Positions 47,301-53,184 of a stretch of 64,000 nucleotides of DNA are shown piece after piece. Within the stretch, counting starts at the first letter, position 1, and each line of letters begins with the position of its first letter. The translations under genes and the position numbers were made by a program. Source of the DNA: Noviherbaspirillum soli (GTDB lineage: Bacteria > Pseudomonadota > Gammaproteobacteria > Burkholderiales > Burkholderiaceae_D). The notes under the pieces are model-generated. The model did no database searches and was not told where the DNA came from. It was given only the letters and a program-made list of their open reading frames with translations. The stretch is taken from the NCBI RefSeq assembly GCF_015352955.1, contig NZ_JACYOX010000003.1, forward strand, positions 124,001 to 188,000, in the 5' to 3' direction.

Positions 47301-48685
47301 TGACGAGAAGCGCAATCAGCCCGGGCGCAGTCGTGATCACCGATGACGCCGGCCAGCAAGCCAGGACGGGCCAGGATGCGGCCACGACGGTAGCGACGCT
47401 GAACCGCAACACGGCCAATGCCAATGGCGCGATCGAGAAGATCTTCGACCAGAAGAAGGTGCAGCAACAGCAGGAGTTGTCGCGACTGGTGGGCGAGGTA
47501 GGCAATCAGGCGGTAGGCACGGTGAGCCAGAAGCTGGGGCTGGCCGATGGCAGCCCGGAGAAGATGGCGTTGCATGCGGCGGTGGGGGCATTGCAGGCGA
47601 GTGCCGCCGGCGGCAATGCGCTGGCCGGGGCAGCGGGTGCAGCGGCGGGCGAGTATGTGCTGACGCAGGTGAGCGACTACCTGGAGCGGCACCCGGAGCT
47701 GACGCCGGGTCAGAGGAACGCGATCCAGCAGTGGGCAGCGGTGGTGACGGGTGGCGCGGTGGGGGCGGTGGTTGGCGGTGGTGGGGCGGCGCAGGCGGGT
47801 GCAGCGGCGGCGCTGGATGGGGAGCGGTATAACAGGCAGTTGCATCCAGCGGTCAAGCCTTTCATAAGTCAACTCGCCAAGAAACAAAGTCTTTTTTCAG
47901 AACAGGAATTACAGGATGCGGCTCGGGTCATCAATGCTAATGACAGGATTGCTGACGGGAGTCGGCGTAGCTTTGATACTGAGGCTGCCGCGACCTCAGC
48001 AGGTGTGGAAAAGGTGATTGTCGGGCCAGATGGCAGATACTACGAACAAATTAGTGCCAGCCCTTCAGCGATAGCCTATGTCACTGCGGCGATGCGCAAT
48101 GGTCCGACTGTGATTCAGGACGAGTACGGCCGGGCACAGTTGGACAGGCTGAAGTATGACCCAAAGCCGTGGTTCAATGATGGGCAGAACGCTGGTGTTG
48201 ATGTACTGACTACTGCAACGCTAATTGGCGTCAACGGGGCGGCGCCTACAGTGCAACCAGTGAATGGGGCAGTTAGGCGAGCTGGGAGCGGCGTTGGCAA
48301 TCTAGAAGTAGAGACAACACAGCGAACTGTAGCCACAGTCAAAGCAACGCCGGAGGCAAAGGGAGTAGGTGAGGCATATAGCGTTGCGCTATATCCAAAA
48401 CTGGCCGAGCAGTTGACGATGCAGTCGGCAAAATCGCCGTTTACAGCAGCGGGGAAGTTGACGCAGGATGTCATTAAAGGAGCGGATCAAATTATTGCCC
48501 CCGGTGAACTAATGAACCCGAATATTCCAACTGGTTTCGGAAAATACACAACGGGTACATTCCAAAGTTCAGCGGGCGATTTCCAGGTCCATTTCTACAA
48601 GAATCCAACCACTGGCGAAGTGTTCTATGGCCTAGATTACAAAGCTGTCTTTAATAATATGTCCGGAGTTCAGAAAAAGCCATGA
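38339..48685 (+). CDS. cdiA: TpsA exoprotein, CdiA/filamentous-hemagglutinin-like
   Basis: A 3448-residue two-partner secretion exoprotein. Order: ESPR signal extension (MNKLAFRVIFNRHRG), signal peptide to about 70, TPS domain (about 75-340) with SHNQYSEFNIDARG and ANPNGISCNGCGF, then about 1200 residues of Asn/Gly-rich beta-helix repeats. Residues 1540-1820 are non-repetitive (likely receptor-binding region), followed by a conserved FISSDYLLQRLGIQPERTQ block near 1977, a second hemagglutinin-repeat block, and a pretoxin ending at ERYNRQLHP (near 3163). The last 285 residues are an AT-richer C-terminal toxin candidate. AAGGAG precedes the start; the stop overlaps the immunity gene by 4 nt. 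The sole partner TpsB is interrupted. Confidence 0.9.
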   Translation: MNKLAFRVIFNRHRGLLMAVAETARACGGGVVSAGRVCRHPFSSCNKRLLYRVSPMLASLYLAFPPVLAQIVADPNAAAGRRPLVEASANGLPLVRIARPSAAGVSHNQYSEFNIDARGMVLNNAATITQTRQAGLIDGNPNLSGGSARVILNEVTGVAPSQLLGYAEVAGSKAEVVIANPNGISCNGCGFINTSRAVLSTGTPVIGAAGELDSLRVVRGQVRIGANGLNAAELDQLDLIARSVDINGSLWGKRVSVIAGANQVAYAGLEATVIEGQGNRPMVAIDLARLGGMFGDKIRLIGTEAGVGVNTEGVINARAGDLVIDSQGRLRFAGALSAAGAIRASSAGVLDNSGTLYGTQKAIIGSGESLINGGTIASGGDLTIRAASVYASGMLAGGVHADGSMAARGSLSVQATGQIHAGGRNQAAGDITFDAARLDLAGARSEAGGMLTLTAQGGDVVLNDAQTLAGTRLAIQARQGTVFNNATQPDAARIEAAQIKIDAQALSNRGGLISQTGNEAGNTVHVDGQLDNSAGTIVGNAQDLSIASATLFNNGGAIRHAGSGTLLVRAGALENRDGGSIGSNGTLDLAASSLDNKGGAITSVLDATLTITDQAGNRDGKLTAGANLTMRAAQLDNSGGQLHALGKQLDLTIDGLLTNAGGPSGVIGSKGNAILRAGMLSNSGVMHATGDLQAMIANTLDNSDGRLLAGGLLHAEAGACWRNAGGIVSGNQLHLAGASIHNRKGSISQLGSSTAIIDARSGLLDNSEGLIEANADKLTLSAGALHNDAGAIRHAGTGLLKIDTGDFVNAGGTAATNGQADIHATEASNAGTISAARSLSVEATSLRNNQGILVSGGDLTVEAGALLANAGGSLQAGDAASPARIQVSAGRIDNRDGQISAASLDLDAGTLQNNGGLILQSDAAGRAVIDVHAELDNRNGDIAAAAHDLRLTPDQQFRNDGGAVIHTGSGLLTLGTAAMSNEAGALRTNGELVLRAATTSNRAGRISAVGKLDISSTDGIDNGLLGSQGGIVSGDQVMLTTAAGKLDNAGGTIESASSLSVRARELGNDGGLIVNRGTEALTVEARGTASNQGGSIVGLGQLKLDAAGIDNRAGMVSAQGDATIASSAQISNSGGVMQSWSKLAARATTVLDNANGKLRALGQGSTLEASGAQLINSGGLIINAGQGLASVTAGSIVNANPEGARDAGLMGGNGDLLVSAGTLQNQAQASLVAGGDMTLAVTGLTDNGGKLIAGRKLQMRQPGASLRNNGGEISAADIDLTTASLDNSSGVIANPNGSAGHVAIHTGQLVNGGGRIGSDRDLLVVADRLIGKGSLVGGRDADVRLQGDYTNEAGNLISANRELRLSTTGTLTNAGTLGAADSIVLDAARLVNLNNAVIASGSPDDPATGLTRLNIAGDVDNAGRIEGNRVDSRSSSFYNRGMVLGDLVSLRADRLDNDGQAAVIAAVSNLDLWIRSTLSNRRGGTLFSLGDINMAADEARDGAGLLLHRIGMVNNLSSTVEAGGQLNLAAELVNNVRENVRTENVTVADATFTLNPLPWWTPRAPGRGTPERNSNTNRFDAYYLDPKAILSDEAMLTPDGHVIHKATVKLSPNDSAFQWMVGGLNYPLEDGQSDVQYGSQSRIAVGSGTRTIYYINRRDNEANPDQVADINPWADKNNYLIRNTLASVSYSGNYGNCSTSCVRLETLPDYTDPTTQLLANQRITRAGGGAPGVYPVEVQRKAHQTVMESRLAADSGQAASITSGGAMQLQIGTLLNNDNGQIAAGGNLLINGLAVSDSSSQALIRNTGTRLERTYTFENQSGFGSALSEPSPPVDWVSWSKPSITQPIGTVGGTITSNQTVVINAGKLVNQTVTRVNGPGGASPLAIGLGEDIAVYTGSAADRQLKPAIQGMPGIMQAVAAAAGTLAAPLPGVARMVDGARAGALSQTLPTSGLYRIEPQPQGRYLVETDPRFTSYKTFISSDYLLQRLGIQPERTQKRLGDGFHEQRLVLSQATAMTGKRFLDGHASAEAQYIDLMTNGAAFAERFALTPGIALTDEQMAQLTSNIVWLVEQSVTLPDGSRQTVLAPQVYLARHAQLTPTGALVAGDALGIQASEVDNRGSTLQASKALVIRATGDIDNSAGAILGGNVSLQAGNNLLARSLTGTERSLTGKQNSSTSVTAFSSTTSVTAVSRIASTGDLSMSTGGDLTMQGAQVSAAGDLTMKAGRKLTLSGVETGSEYDLSSAYGLPGMNGLPSIFGSMRRESTYQSSTRTSVGSSVTAGGSLRAFSAGPFNIEGSQLSAGADLAIAAQGPVNIVNSTGSNTLQMSARASNYRSSTDLATDTVIGSKLAAGGQVSVHAGVEQGADGSLRFNPSAGKAGSDLTLRGSSIMAGQNPALDGKVSLGATGRTELDAARSNFSYRTESRQTSSSTFSTTRSHEIDSRKAQTATGSTVSGSAVSVTSGGDLTVRGSAIAGSGTVSLSAGGNVVVEAARESRQDYHLHEEKKSGMFAGGSGIGITIGSRSERDEYQGDGLTENRRRSLVGSSTGDVVVQAQGNVTIAGSDLVSGQNTILVGRNVTLNPGTDRHDSRETHDVKQSGLSITVSGPAAAVAQSVARAADRDVQSADPRIAALQGIKAGLMVDNYLANAEQAKALDAANAANGNTEAPPASKPMAFKLSATVGSSKSHAQSVSHETVQSGSSIAAGKDVYISASGNGDRDAAGYAVDGDLKAAGARISGNNITIAAAHDVELSAAESTASNRGQSSSSSVGVGVGFAVGGKQSGVTLEAQASASRGKADQDSSRYDASQIRAADTLRIESGRDTTLHGAQASGNRVEVQVGRNLDITSTQDKETVRIEQQSAGAGISVCVPPACVGAPVQGSVSYQRADIDSDYLSVREQSGLYAGKAGYDVQVQGNTNLTGAVIASAAEAAKNRLVTGTLTTSDLQNRAEYSASSSGISISTGEKNSIVATPSVGMPSGDSAAGVTRSAISPGAVVITDDAGQQARTGQDAATTVATLNRNTANANGAIEKIFDQKKVQQQQELSRLVGEVGNQAVGTVSQKLGLADGSPEKMALHAAVGALQASAAGGNALAGAAGAAAGEYVLTQVSDYLERHPELTPGQRNAIQQWAAVVTGGAVGAVVGGGGAAQAGAAAALDGERYNRQLHPAVKPFISQLAKKQSLFSEQELQDAARVINANDRIADGSRRSFDTEAAATSAGVEKVIVGPDGRYYEQISASPSAIAYVTAAMRNGPTVIQDEYGRAQLDRLKYDPKPWFNDGQNAGVDVLTTATLIGVNGAAPTVQPVNGAVRRAGSGVGNLEVETTQRTVATVKATPEAKGVGEAYSVALYPKLAEQLTMQSAKSPFTAAGKLTQDVIKGADQIIAPGELMNPNIPTGFGKYTTGTFQSSAGDFQVHFYKNPTTGEVFYGLDYKAVFNNMSGVQKKP

Positions 48686-49056
48686 AAGTAAAATGCATTC
48701 GACTGTTAAATGCCGATGGTAAAGAGGTTAAATCTTCATCTTGGTTAAAACTCGGCCAGGTCTATCATGTGATGGGGATATACGTCGCGCCAGATGGAAG
48801 GCGTAGCTTCCGCATTATTAGCCGGCATCCCCAAGGGGAATGGCCACAGATGGGATATCAAAATGCTGAGTGCTTTGAAGTAATTAGCGAGAAAGTGCCT
48901 TCTAACTGGCGCGAGTGGGAAAATAAGAATGCCTGCGGCATAGGGCCAGAGGCGTGGCAAACTTCTGGCTTTCTTGAAGCGTTTTGCGATCACGATCCAG
49001 CCACGTATCCGATCTTTGAACGCGAGCGAGACATTATTCTGAGAGAAGACCCCTGA
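48682..49056 (+). CDS. cdiI: Candidate CDI immunity protein
   Basis: A 124-residue acidic soluble protein (MKVKCIRLLNADGKEVKSSS, then WREWENKNACGIGPEAWQTSG, ends DIILREDP). I do not recognise a family. Its start codon overlaps the tpsA stop (ATGA), it is AT-richer than surrounding genes like the toxin module, and it has the size of CDI immunity proteins. The role is inferred from this position only. Confidence 0.7.
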   Translation: MKVKCIRLLNADGKEVKSSSWLKLGQVYHVMGIYVAPDGRRSFRIISRHPQGEWPQMGYQNAECFEVISEKVPSNWREWENKNACGIGPEAWQTSGFLEAFCDHDPATYPIFERERDIILREDP

Positions 49057-49067
49057 TTGAGCAAGCG

Positions 49068-49100
49068 CAGCCTGGGTTGAGTTCAACGAAACCCGGGTTA
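49068..49100. repeat. Class-2 hairpin repeat relative
   Basis: Imperfect hairpin with GCCTGGGTTGAG and AAACCCGGGTTA arms. Related to 12579 and 49474. It may terminate the tpsA-cdiI transcript. Confidence 0.5.
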
Positions 49101-49177
49101 TGCCTGTTTGCATGCCATGTGTGGAACACACTATGCACGGCGGTAATCTGATTAACAACTAAAACCCGTCCACTCTG

Positions 49178-49370
49178 CTTCACCAGCTACAAGCGCTTTA
49201 TCTCCAGCGACTACCTGCTGCAGCGCCTCGGCATCCAGCCCGAGCGCACACAAAAGCGGCTGGGCGACGGTTTCTACGAACAGCGCCTTGTACTCGCCCA
49301 GGCCACGGCCATGACCGGGAAGCGCTTCCTCGACGGCCATGCCAGCGCCGAAGCGCAGTACATCAGCCTG
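49178..49370 (+). pseudogene. Orphan fragment of a second tpsA gene
   Basis: 193 nt matching tpsA at 44254-44446 without indels and with about a dozen mismatches. In frame it encodes FTSYKRFISSDYLLQ and the following LGDGFYEQRLVLAQATAMTG segment. Substitutions such as Y for H and A for S show it comes from a diverged paralogue rather than a recent copy of the neighbour. Confidence 0.85.
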
Positions 49371-49473
49371 GTTCAGCAAACTAACGGCGAATAGGTTTTC
49401 GCTAGCCCGAAGGCGGTGTTGGCCGTGTCGGACGCGGTTCTGCCGAGGGTATTTCTGATCGTTTGCTTAAATG

Positions 49474-49505
49474 CCCGGGTTTCGCTGCGCTCAACCCAGG
49501 CTACG
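49474..49505. repeat. Class-2 hairpin repeat relative
   Basis: CCCGGGTTTCGCTGCGCTCA followed by ACCCAGGCTACG; matches the arm and loop of the repeat at 12579 in reverse orientation. Confidence 0.55.
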
Positions 49506-49508
49506 TTT

Positions 49509-49586
49509 GCTTCGGCGACTTCGGCACCGAGCTGGTGGCGCAGAACCGCGCCACGCCCGGGGCGCTGCGCAGCCGGATGAAGGCAA
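49509..49586 (+). pseudogene. 3' fragment of a Bug receptor gene
   Basis: Encodes FGDFGTELVAQNRATPGALR, nearly the same as residues FGDLGTEPVAQNRATPEALR of the Bug receptor (nt 35605-35664). Only the C-terminal part is left. It therefore mirrors the intact Bug gene at the other side of the tps island. Confidence 0.8.
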
Positions 49587-49622
49587 AACGCGACGGCGGC
49601 GAATGTTCGCCGCCGTCGCGTT
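49587..49622. terminator. 17-bp perfect hairpin
   Basis: AACGCGACGGCGGCGAA and its complement with a 2-nt spacer, just after the Bug fragment. Lacks a clear T tract; probably the old terminator of the Bug gene. Confidence 0.6.
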
Positions 49623-49715
49623 CATGGGGACGGTCAAATCATCAGGCATCAGCGACCCACCTGCTGTCTGCTGTCTGCTGCCGCAGTATGACTATTCCGC
49701 TTCCTGCAACAGTAT

Positions 49716-49760
49716 TTCCAACGGTACTTCAACGATACGTCAACGGTATCTCAACGACTG
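49716..49760. repeat. 11-bp imperfect tandem repeat
   Basis: Four units of the type TCAACGRTAYS (CCAACGGTACT, TCAACGATACG, TCAACGGTATC, TCAACGACTGC) in direct succession. Function unknown. Confidence 0.6.
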
Positions 49761-49815
49761 CCCGGCATGACGGGCTGCAGGCAGGCGACACCGCGCTGCC
49801 TGCTTTGCTGCCTGA

Positions 49816-50028
49816 TTACTTTGCGTCCACCAGCATGGCGCGGACCTTGGCGACATCCTTGGCGCTGATGCGGCCGACGTCCGGAATGGCGCGGGTCATC
49901 GCAAAGCTCTGCTGCAGCATCGCGAAGAACTCCTTGACGGAGAAGCCGGCGCCAGCCTTGGCTGCCTTGACGGTACGGGTAGCGGCAGGGGCGTTGAATC
50001 CAGCGTGGGAATGAGTGATAGCGGTCAT
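49816..50028 (-). CDS. Small hypothetical protein
   Basis: A 70-residue protein (MTAITHSHAGFNAPAATRTV, later FSVKEFFAMLQQSFAMTRAI). I do not recognise a family. It is mostly helical with a basic N-terminal half. The start at 50028 has an AAGGA site 9 nt upstream and a credible sigma-70 promoter further up, which supports it as a genuine gene. It is monocistronic. Confidence 0.65.
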   Translation of the reverse strand: MTAITHSHAGFNAPAATRTVKAAKAGAGFSVKEFFAMLQQSFAMTRAIPDVGRISAKDVAKVRAMLVDAK

Positions 50029-50063
50029 GTTGTTCTTCCTTAACTTGCGTTGTCGATGGGAAG

Positions 50064-50093
50064 AATATAGGTCTTGCCTACCACTATTTCCAA
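50064..50093 (-). promoter_or_regulatory. Sigma-70 promoter of the small gene at 49816
   Basis: On the minus strand: -35 TTGGAA (50093-50088), 18-nt spacer, -10 TATATT (50069-50064), 36 nt upstream of the ATG. Confidence 0.55.
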
Positions 50094-50152
50094 TTCCCAT
50101 GTGTGTTACCAATTATCATGGAAACGTATATGACTAGGTTGCCGGTTCTGGC

Positions 50153-50848
50153 TTATGCGGTTACTGGCAGCATAACCCTCCCTTCTAGCCAGGGCAAGGT
50201 GGAGTGGTGTACTGTCCAGTCCATATCGGTTATTTTTGCCAGTGATATCTCGAAGTCGAGCAGCGCGATTGCCTGCGCATCGCCGGCCGCCGTGATGGCT
50301 TCCAGGGACGTGCCCGCCTCCAGGCCGCCGGGCCAGGCAGCGCGACGCGGGAAGACGCGCATGGCCCAGTCGCCGGCGCGCAGCAGGAGGGCGCCGCCGG
50401 AGCCGCTCTGCGCCAGCACCCTGGTGTCCTGATTGCTACCTGACAGCCGTTCCCAGTGTTCCAGGTAATCCTCATGCAGGCCGGTTTCCACCAGCAGGTC
50501 GCCGTCCAGGCGCAGCACGCCGGCATCGGGCGACAATGCCGGCGGCTGGAAGTCCGCCAGCCTGTGCCAGCGGCAGATGTCCGTGCCGGTGGTGGTGTCG
50601 ACTTCGGTCAGCCCGTGAAATCCCTGCTGCGTGGCCAGGAAGCGCCGTTGCGCCGGACTGCACTGCGCAAGCGAGGAGACGCCTTCGAAGCAGGGCCGGC
50701 CTGCGGGAATGCGGATGTCGGCATGCCAATTCTCCGTCTGCAGCCAGTAGACCGTGCTGGCGGTGTCGCGCAGGCTGCCGGCCTGCAGCAGCGTGCGGCG
50801 CCACAAGCCGCGGTAGCGCGCCGGCACCGGCGCCATCGCCGGCCTCAT
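50153..50848 (-). CDS. Hri1-like conserved protein
   Basis: A 231-residue soluble beta-rich protein (ARYRGLWRRTLLQAGSLRD, DTASTVYWLQTENWHADIRI, FHGLTEVDTTTGTDICRWHR, DFQPPALSPDAGVLRLDGD, HEDYLEHWERLSGS). The pattern resembles the Hri1 family, which has two lipocalin-like barrels; I hold this with moderate confidence. No catalytic motif is seen, so ligand binding is the best guess. It overlaps the upstream lactonase-like gene by 4 nt (ATGA) and is the last of six genes in the operon. Confidence 0.65.
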   Translation of the reverse strand: MRPAMAPVPARYRGLWRRTLLQAGSLRDTASTVYWLQTENWHADIRIPAGRPCFEGVSSLAQCSPAQRRFLATQQGFHGLTEVDTTTGTDICRWHRLADFQPPALSPDAGVLRLDGDLLVETGLHEDYLEHWERLSGSNQDTRVLAQSGSGGALLLRAGDWAMRVFPRRAAWPGGLEAGTSLEAITAAGDAQAIALLDFEISLAKITDMDWTVHHSTLPWLEGRVMLPVTA

Positions 50849-51639
50849 TCGTGGCACGCCGGAAAGCGGCGCAGGCCGCGGTAGAACGCCATGTCGTGAT
50901 TGGGCCAGATCACGCCGCCCTGTTCCCGCGCCAGCGCCTTCAACTTGCGGATGCTGTCCTCGGCCTGGGCATAGGCGCCGCGCCAGCAGCCGCCGGGCGC
51001 GACCTCGTCCTCGATGTTCTCGGCGAGGTCGGCGGCGTCGCCGGCCAGGATCACCGGCGGGCCTTTCGGCAGCTCGATCCACATCGACATGTGGCCGGCG
51101 GTATGGCCGGGCGTGGCGACCGCGCGCACGCCGCCGGCCACCTGGTATTCGCCGTCCTGCACGCAGAACGGGCCGTGGCTGCGGAAGTCGTCGGCGAAAT
51201 ACACGCTGTCCTCGCCGCTGCAGGCGGCATCGAGTTCGGCCTGCTGCACATGCACCTCGGCGCCGCAGCCGCAGGCGCGCAGCTCGCCCAGGCCGCCGGC
51301 ATGGTCGAAATGCAGGTGGCCGATGAAGATCAGGTCGACGTCGGCCGGCGCCAGCCCCATGCGCGCCAGATGCCGCGGCAGGCGCTGTTCGGGCGCCATC
51401 TCGGGCGCGCCGAACGCGAAGGTGGCCGGATCGTAATAGCGCGCCCGCAGCGCCGGGTCATGGATCTTGCGGTAGTCGCAGCCGACGTCGTACAGGATGC
51501 GGCCGTTCGGCGTTTCGACCAGGTAGGCCAGGATAGGCGCCTCGATCATCTGGCCCATGCCGCGGCCGTGGGTGGAGATCGACTTGTCATAGCGATGGGT
51601 CGCGGTCAGCAGCGGCCAGATGCGGTTGGCGCGGCTCAT
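50845..51639 (-). CDS. Metallo-beta-lactamase-fold hydrolase, AHL-lactonase-like
   Basis: A 264-residue metallo-hydrolase with the zinc motif HLHFDHAGG (108-116), TPGHTAGHMSMW (second His site), ILAGDAAD (bridging Asp) and a C-terminal WPNHD His. Length and motif spacing match N-acyl-homoserine lactonases (AttM/AiiB group), which open lactone rings; other lactones or cyclic amides are possible. It overlaps the isochorismatase gene by 4 nt. In this operon a role in a catabolic step rather than quorum quenching should be considered. Confidence 0.85.
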   Translation of the reverse strand: MSRANRIWPLLTATHRYDKSISTHGRGMGQMIEAPILAYLVETPNGRILYDVGCDYRKIHDPALRARYYDPATFAFGAPEMAPEQRLPRHLARMGLAPADVDLIFIGHLHFDHAGGLGELRACGCGAEVHVQQAELDAACSGEDSVYFADDFRSHGPFCVQDGEYQVAGGVRAVATPGHTAGHMSMWIELPKGPPVILAGDAADLAENIEDEVAPGGCWRGAYAQAEDSIRKLKALAREQGGVIWPNHDMAFYRGLRRFPACHE

Positions 51640-52283
51640 GCAGCCTCCCGCGCCGCCAGCATCGCCATGCAGTGCGCGCTGTTGGCGACCGTGCCGAGGA
51701 TGCCGCCTTCCACCGCGATCATCGCCAGCGCCGGCTGCTGCAGCGCCGGATCGCTGGCGGCGCAGGCATCGGCGATGGTGACGCAGTCGTAGCCCCGGTC
51801 CACCGCCTCGCGCAGCGTCGAATGCACGCAGACCTCGGTGGTGACGCCGCACAGCAGCAGACGCGCCACGCCCATTCTTTCCAGCACGGTTTGCAGACCG
51901 GTGCGGTAAAAAGCGCCGTAGCGGGGCTTGTCGATCACGATTTCGCCGGGCGCGGGACGCAGGGCGTCGATGATGCCGTGGCCAGGCTCGCCGCGCACCA
52001 GCAGCCGGCCCAGCGGCCCGGCGCTTCCAATCTCGGCGCCGGCTGCCCGGCTGCGCAGCAGCTTGGCCGGCGTGCAGTCGGACAGGTCGGGCAGGTGGCC
52101 TTCGCGGGTATAGATCACCGGCGCGCCCGCATCACGGGCGGCGGCGATCAGCCGGGCGATATTGGCGGCCACCGAAGCCAGCCGCGCCACGTCCAGGCCA
52201 GCCTGCGCGGCATAGCCGGCGGGGTCGCAGAAGTCGCGCTGCATGTCGATGACCAACAGGGCAGTGCGCAGGGGATCATGCAT
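51636..52283 (-). CDS. Isochorismatase-family amidohydrolase, biuret-hydrolase-like
   Basis: A 215-residue cysteine hydrolase with catalytic triad Asp13 (VIDMQRDFCD), Lys119 (VIDKPRYGAF) and Cys152 (GVTTEVCVHST). The REGHLPDLSDCTPAKLLRS and LVRGEPGHGIIDAL segments match the biuret amidohydrolase-like branch, which releases ammonia from small amides. AAGGAG lies 6 nt before the ATG at 52283. It overlaps the EamA gene by 8 nt. The exact amide is not readable from sequence. Confidence 0.87.
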   Translation of the reverse strand: MHDPLRTALLVIDMQRDFCDPAGYAAQAGLDVARLASVAANIARLIAAARDAGAPVIYTREGHLPDLSDCTPAKLLRSRAAGAEIGSAGPLGRLLVRGEPGHGIIDALRPAPGEIVIDKPRYGAFYRTGLQTVLERMGVARLLLCGVTTEVCVHSTLREAVDRGYDCVTIADACAASDPALQQPALAMIAVEGGILGTVANSAHCMAMLAAREAA

Positions 52284-53184
52284 CGGATGCTCCTTCATCA
52301 TCGTCGCCGCCGGCTTCCAGCAGCGTGGCGGCCAGCACCATGGCGCCGCCTGTCCATTCCTTCCATGCCAGCATTTCGCCGCCGACCAGCATGGCCGAGG
52401 CCACCGCCACCAGCAGCTCGACCACCTGCAGCACCGAGGCGCGGCTGGTCTGCAGGTGGGTCACGCCATAGGTGGTGAGCAGGGTGCCGCCGAGCAGCCA
52501 GACGAAGGCGAACAGCACCAGCAGCAGCCAGGTCGAGGCGCCCGGCGCGGGCAGCGGCGCCGGCAGCAGCAGCTGGCCGGCGCCGGCCACCAGCGCGCAG
52601 CCGACGAAGCTGACCATGGTGCGGCTGGCCACCGGGATGCGGGTGGCGCGGCGGTTGGCAATGCCGGCCGCGGTGTAGCACAGGCCGGCCGCCAGCGCCG
52701 CCGCGTCGGCTGCCGAGAAATCGCCAAACGATGCGCCGCCGCCCAGGATCACGAACACGCCGGCCAAGGACAGCAGCACCGCCGCGATCCGGCGCGGCGA
52801 CAGGCGCTCGCGCAGGAACAGCGCGCCGCCGAGCGCGCCCCAGGCCGGCAGCAGGTAGAACAGCAGCATGGCGCGCACCACCTCGCCCATCATCAGCGCA
52901 TTGGTGAAGGCAATGTTGGCGGCGCCGAAGAACAGGCCGATCAGCACCAGCAGCCGGCCCTCGCCGCGCCAGGCCGCGCGTTCGCGCCACAGCACCGGCA
53001 ACGCGGCCAGCCCGACCAGCGCATAGGCGGTGATGCCGATCAGGTTGCCGGTCAGGCCGGCCGCCGCGAAATGCTTGAGCGGCCACCATGACAGTCCCCA
53101 GACCAGGCCGCTGGCCAACAGCGATGCCAGCGCCAGCCGGACCGGCGCCGGCGCCGGCAGGGCGGAACAGGGCGCGACGCCCAT
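52276..53184 (-). CDS. EamA (DMT superfamily) transporter
   Basis: A 302-residue, ten-helix protein with two EamA repeats (SGLVWGLSWWPLKHFAAAG; the second begins near residue 155). Typical pieces are MLLFYLLPAWGALGGALFLRERL and GVTHLQTSRASVLQVVELLVAV. It exports or imports a small metabolite across the inner membrane. Two adjacent ATGs (53187, 53184) overlap the desaturase stop by 4 or 1 nt. Partner function is inferred from the operon. Confidence 0.87.
   Translation of the reverse strand: MGVAPCSALPAPAPVRLALASLLASGLVWGLSWWPLKHFAAAGLTGNLIGITAYALVGLAALPVLWRERAAWRGEGRLLVLIGLFFGAANIAFTNALMMGEVVRAMLLFYLLPAWGALGGALFLRERLSPRRIAAVLLSLAGVFVILGGGASFGDFSAADAAALAAGLCYTAAGIANRRATRIPVASRTMVSFVGCALVAGAGQLLLPAPLPAPGASTWLLLVLFAFVWLLGGTLLTTYGVTHLQTSRASVLQVVELLVAVASAMLVGGEMLAWKEWTGGAMVLAATLLEAGGDDDEGASDA

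Larger units (their letters stand above)
49057..49815. other. Relic-filled right end of the tps island
   Basis: No intact gene. In order it holds a class-2 repeat relative (49068), a 193-nt tpsA fragment (49178), another class-2 repeat (49474), a Bug receptor 3' fragment (49509), a 17-bp hairpin (49587) and an 11-bp tandem repeat (49716). Confidence 0.7.

Noticed and set aside
46184-47887. A 567-codon minus-strand ORF opposite tpsA
   Set aside because: Opposes the continuous and domain-rich tpsA frame; no start signal or recognisable domain.
35734-50100. The island considered as a prophage or an IS-mobilised element
   Set aside because: No integrase, transposase or phage structural gene and no clean terminal direct repeats were found; only gene fragments and hairpin repeats mark the ends.
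50845-51639. Lactonase-like gene considered as a dedicated quorum-quenching gene
   Set aside because: No luxI/luxR pair is adjacent and it is embedded in a putative nitrogen-scavenging operon, so catabolic lactone or amide cleavage is at least as likely.
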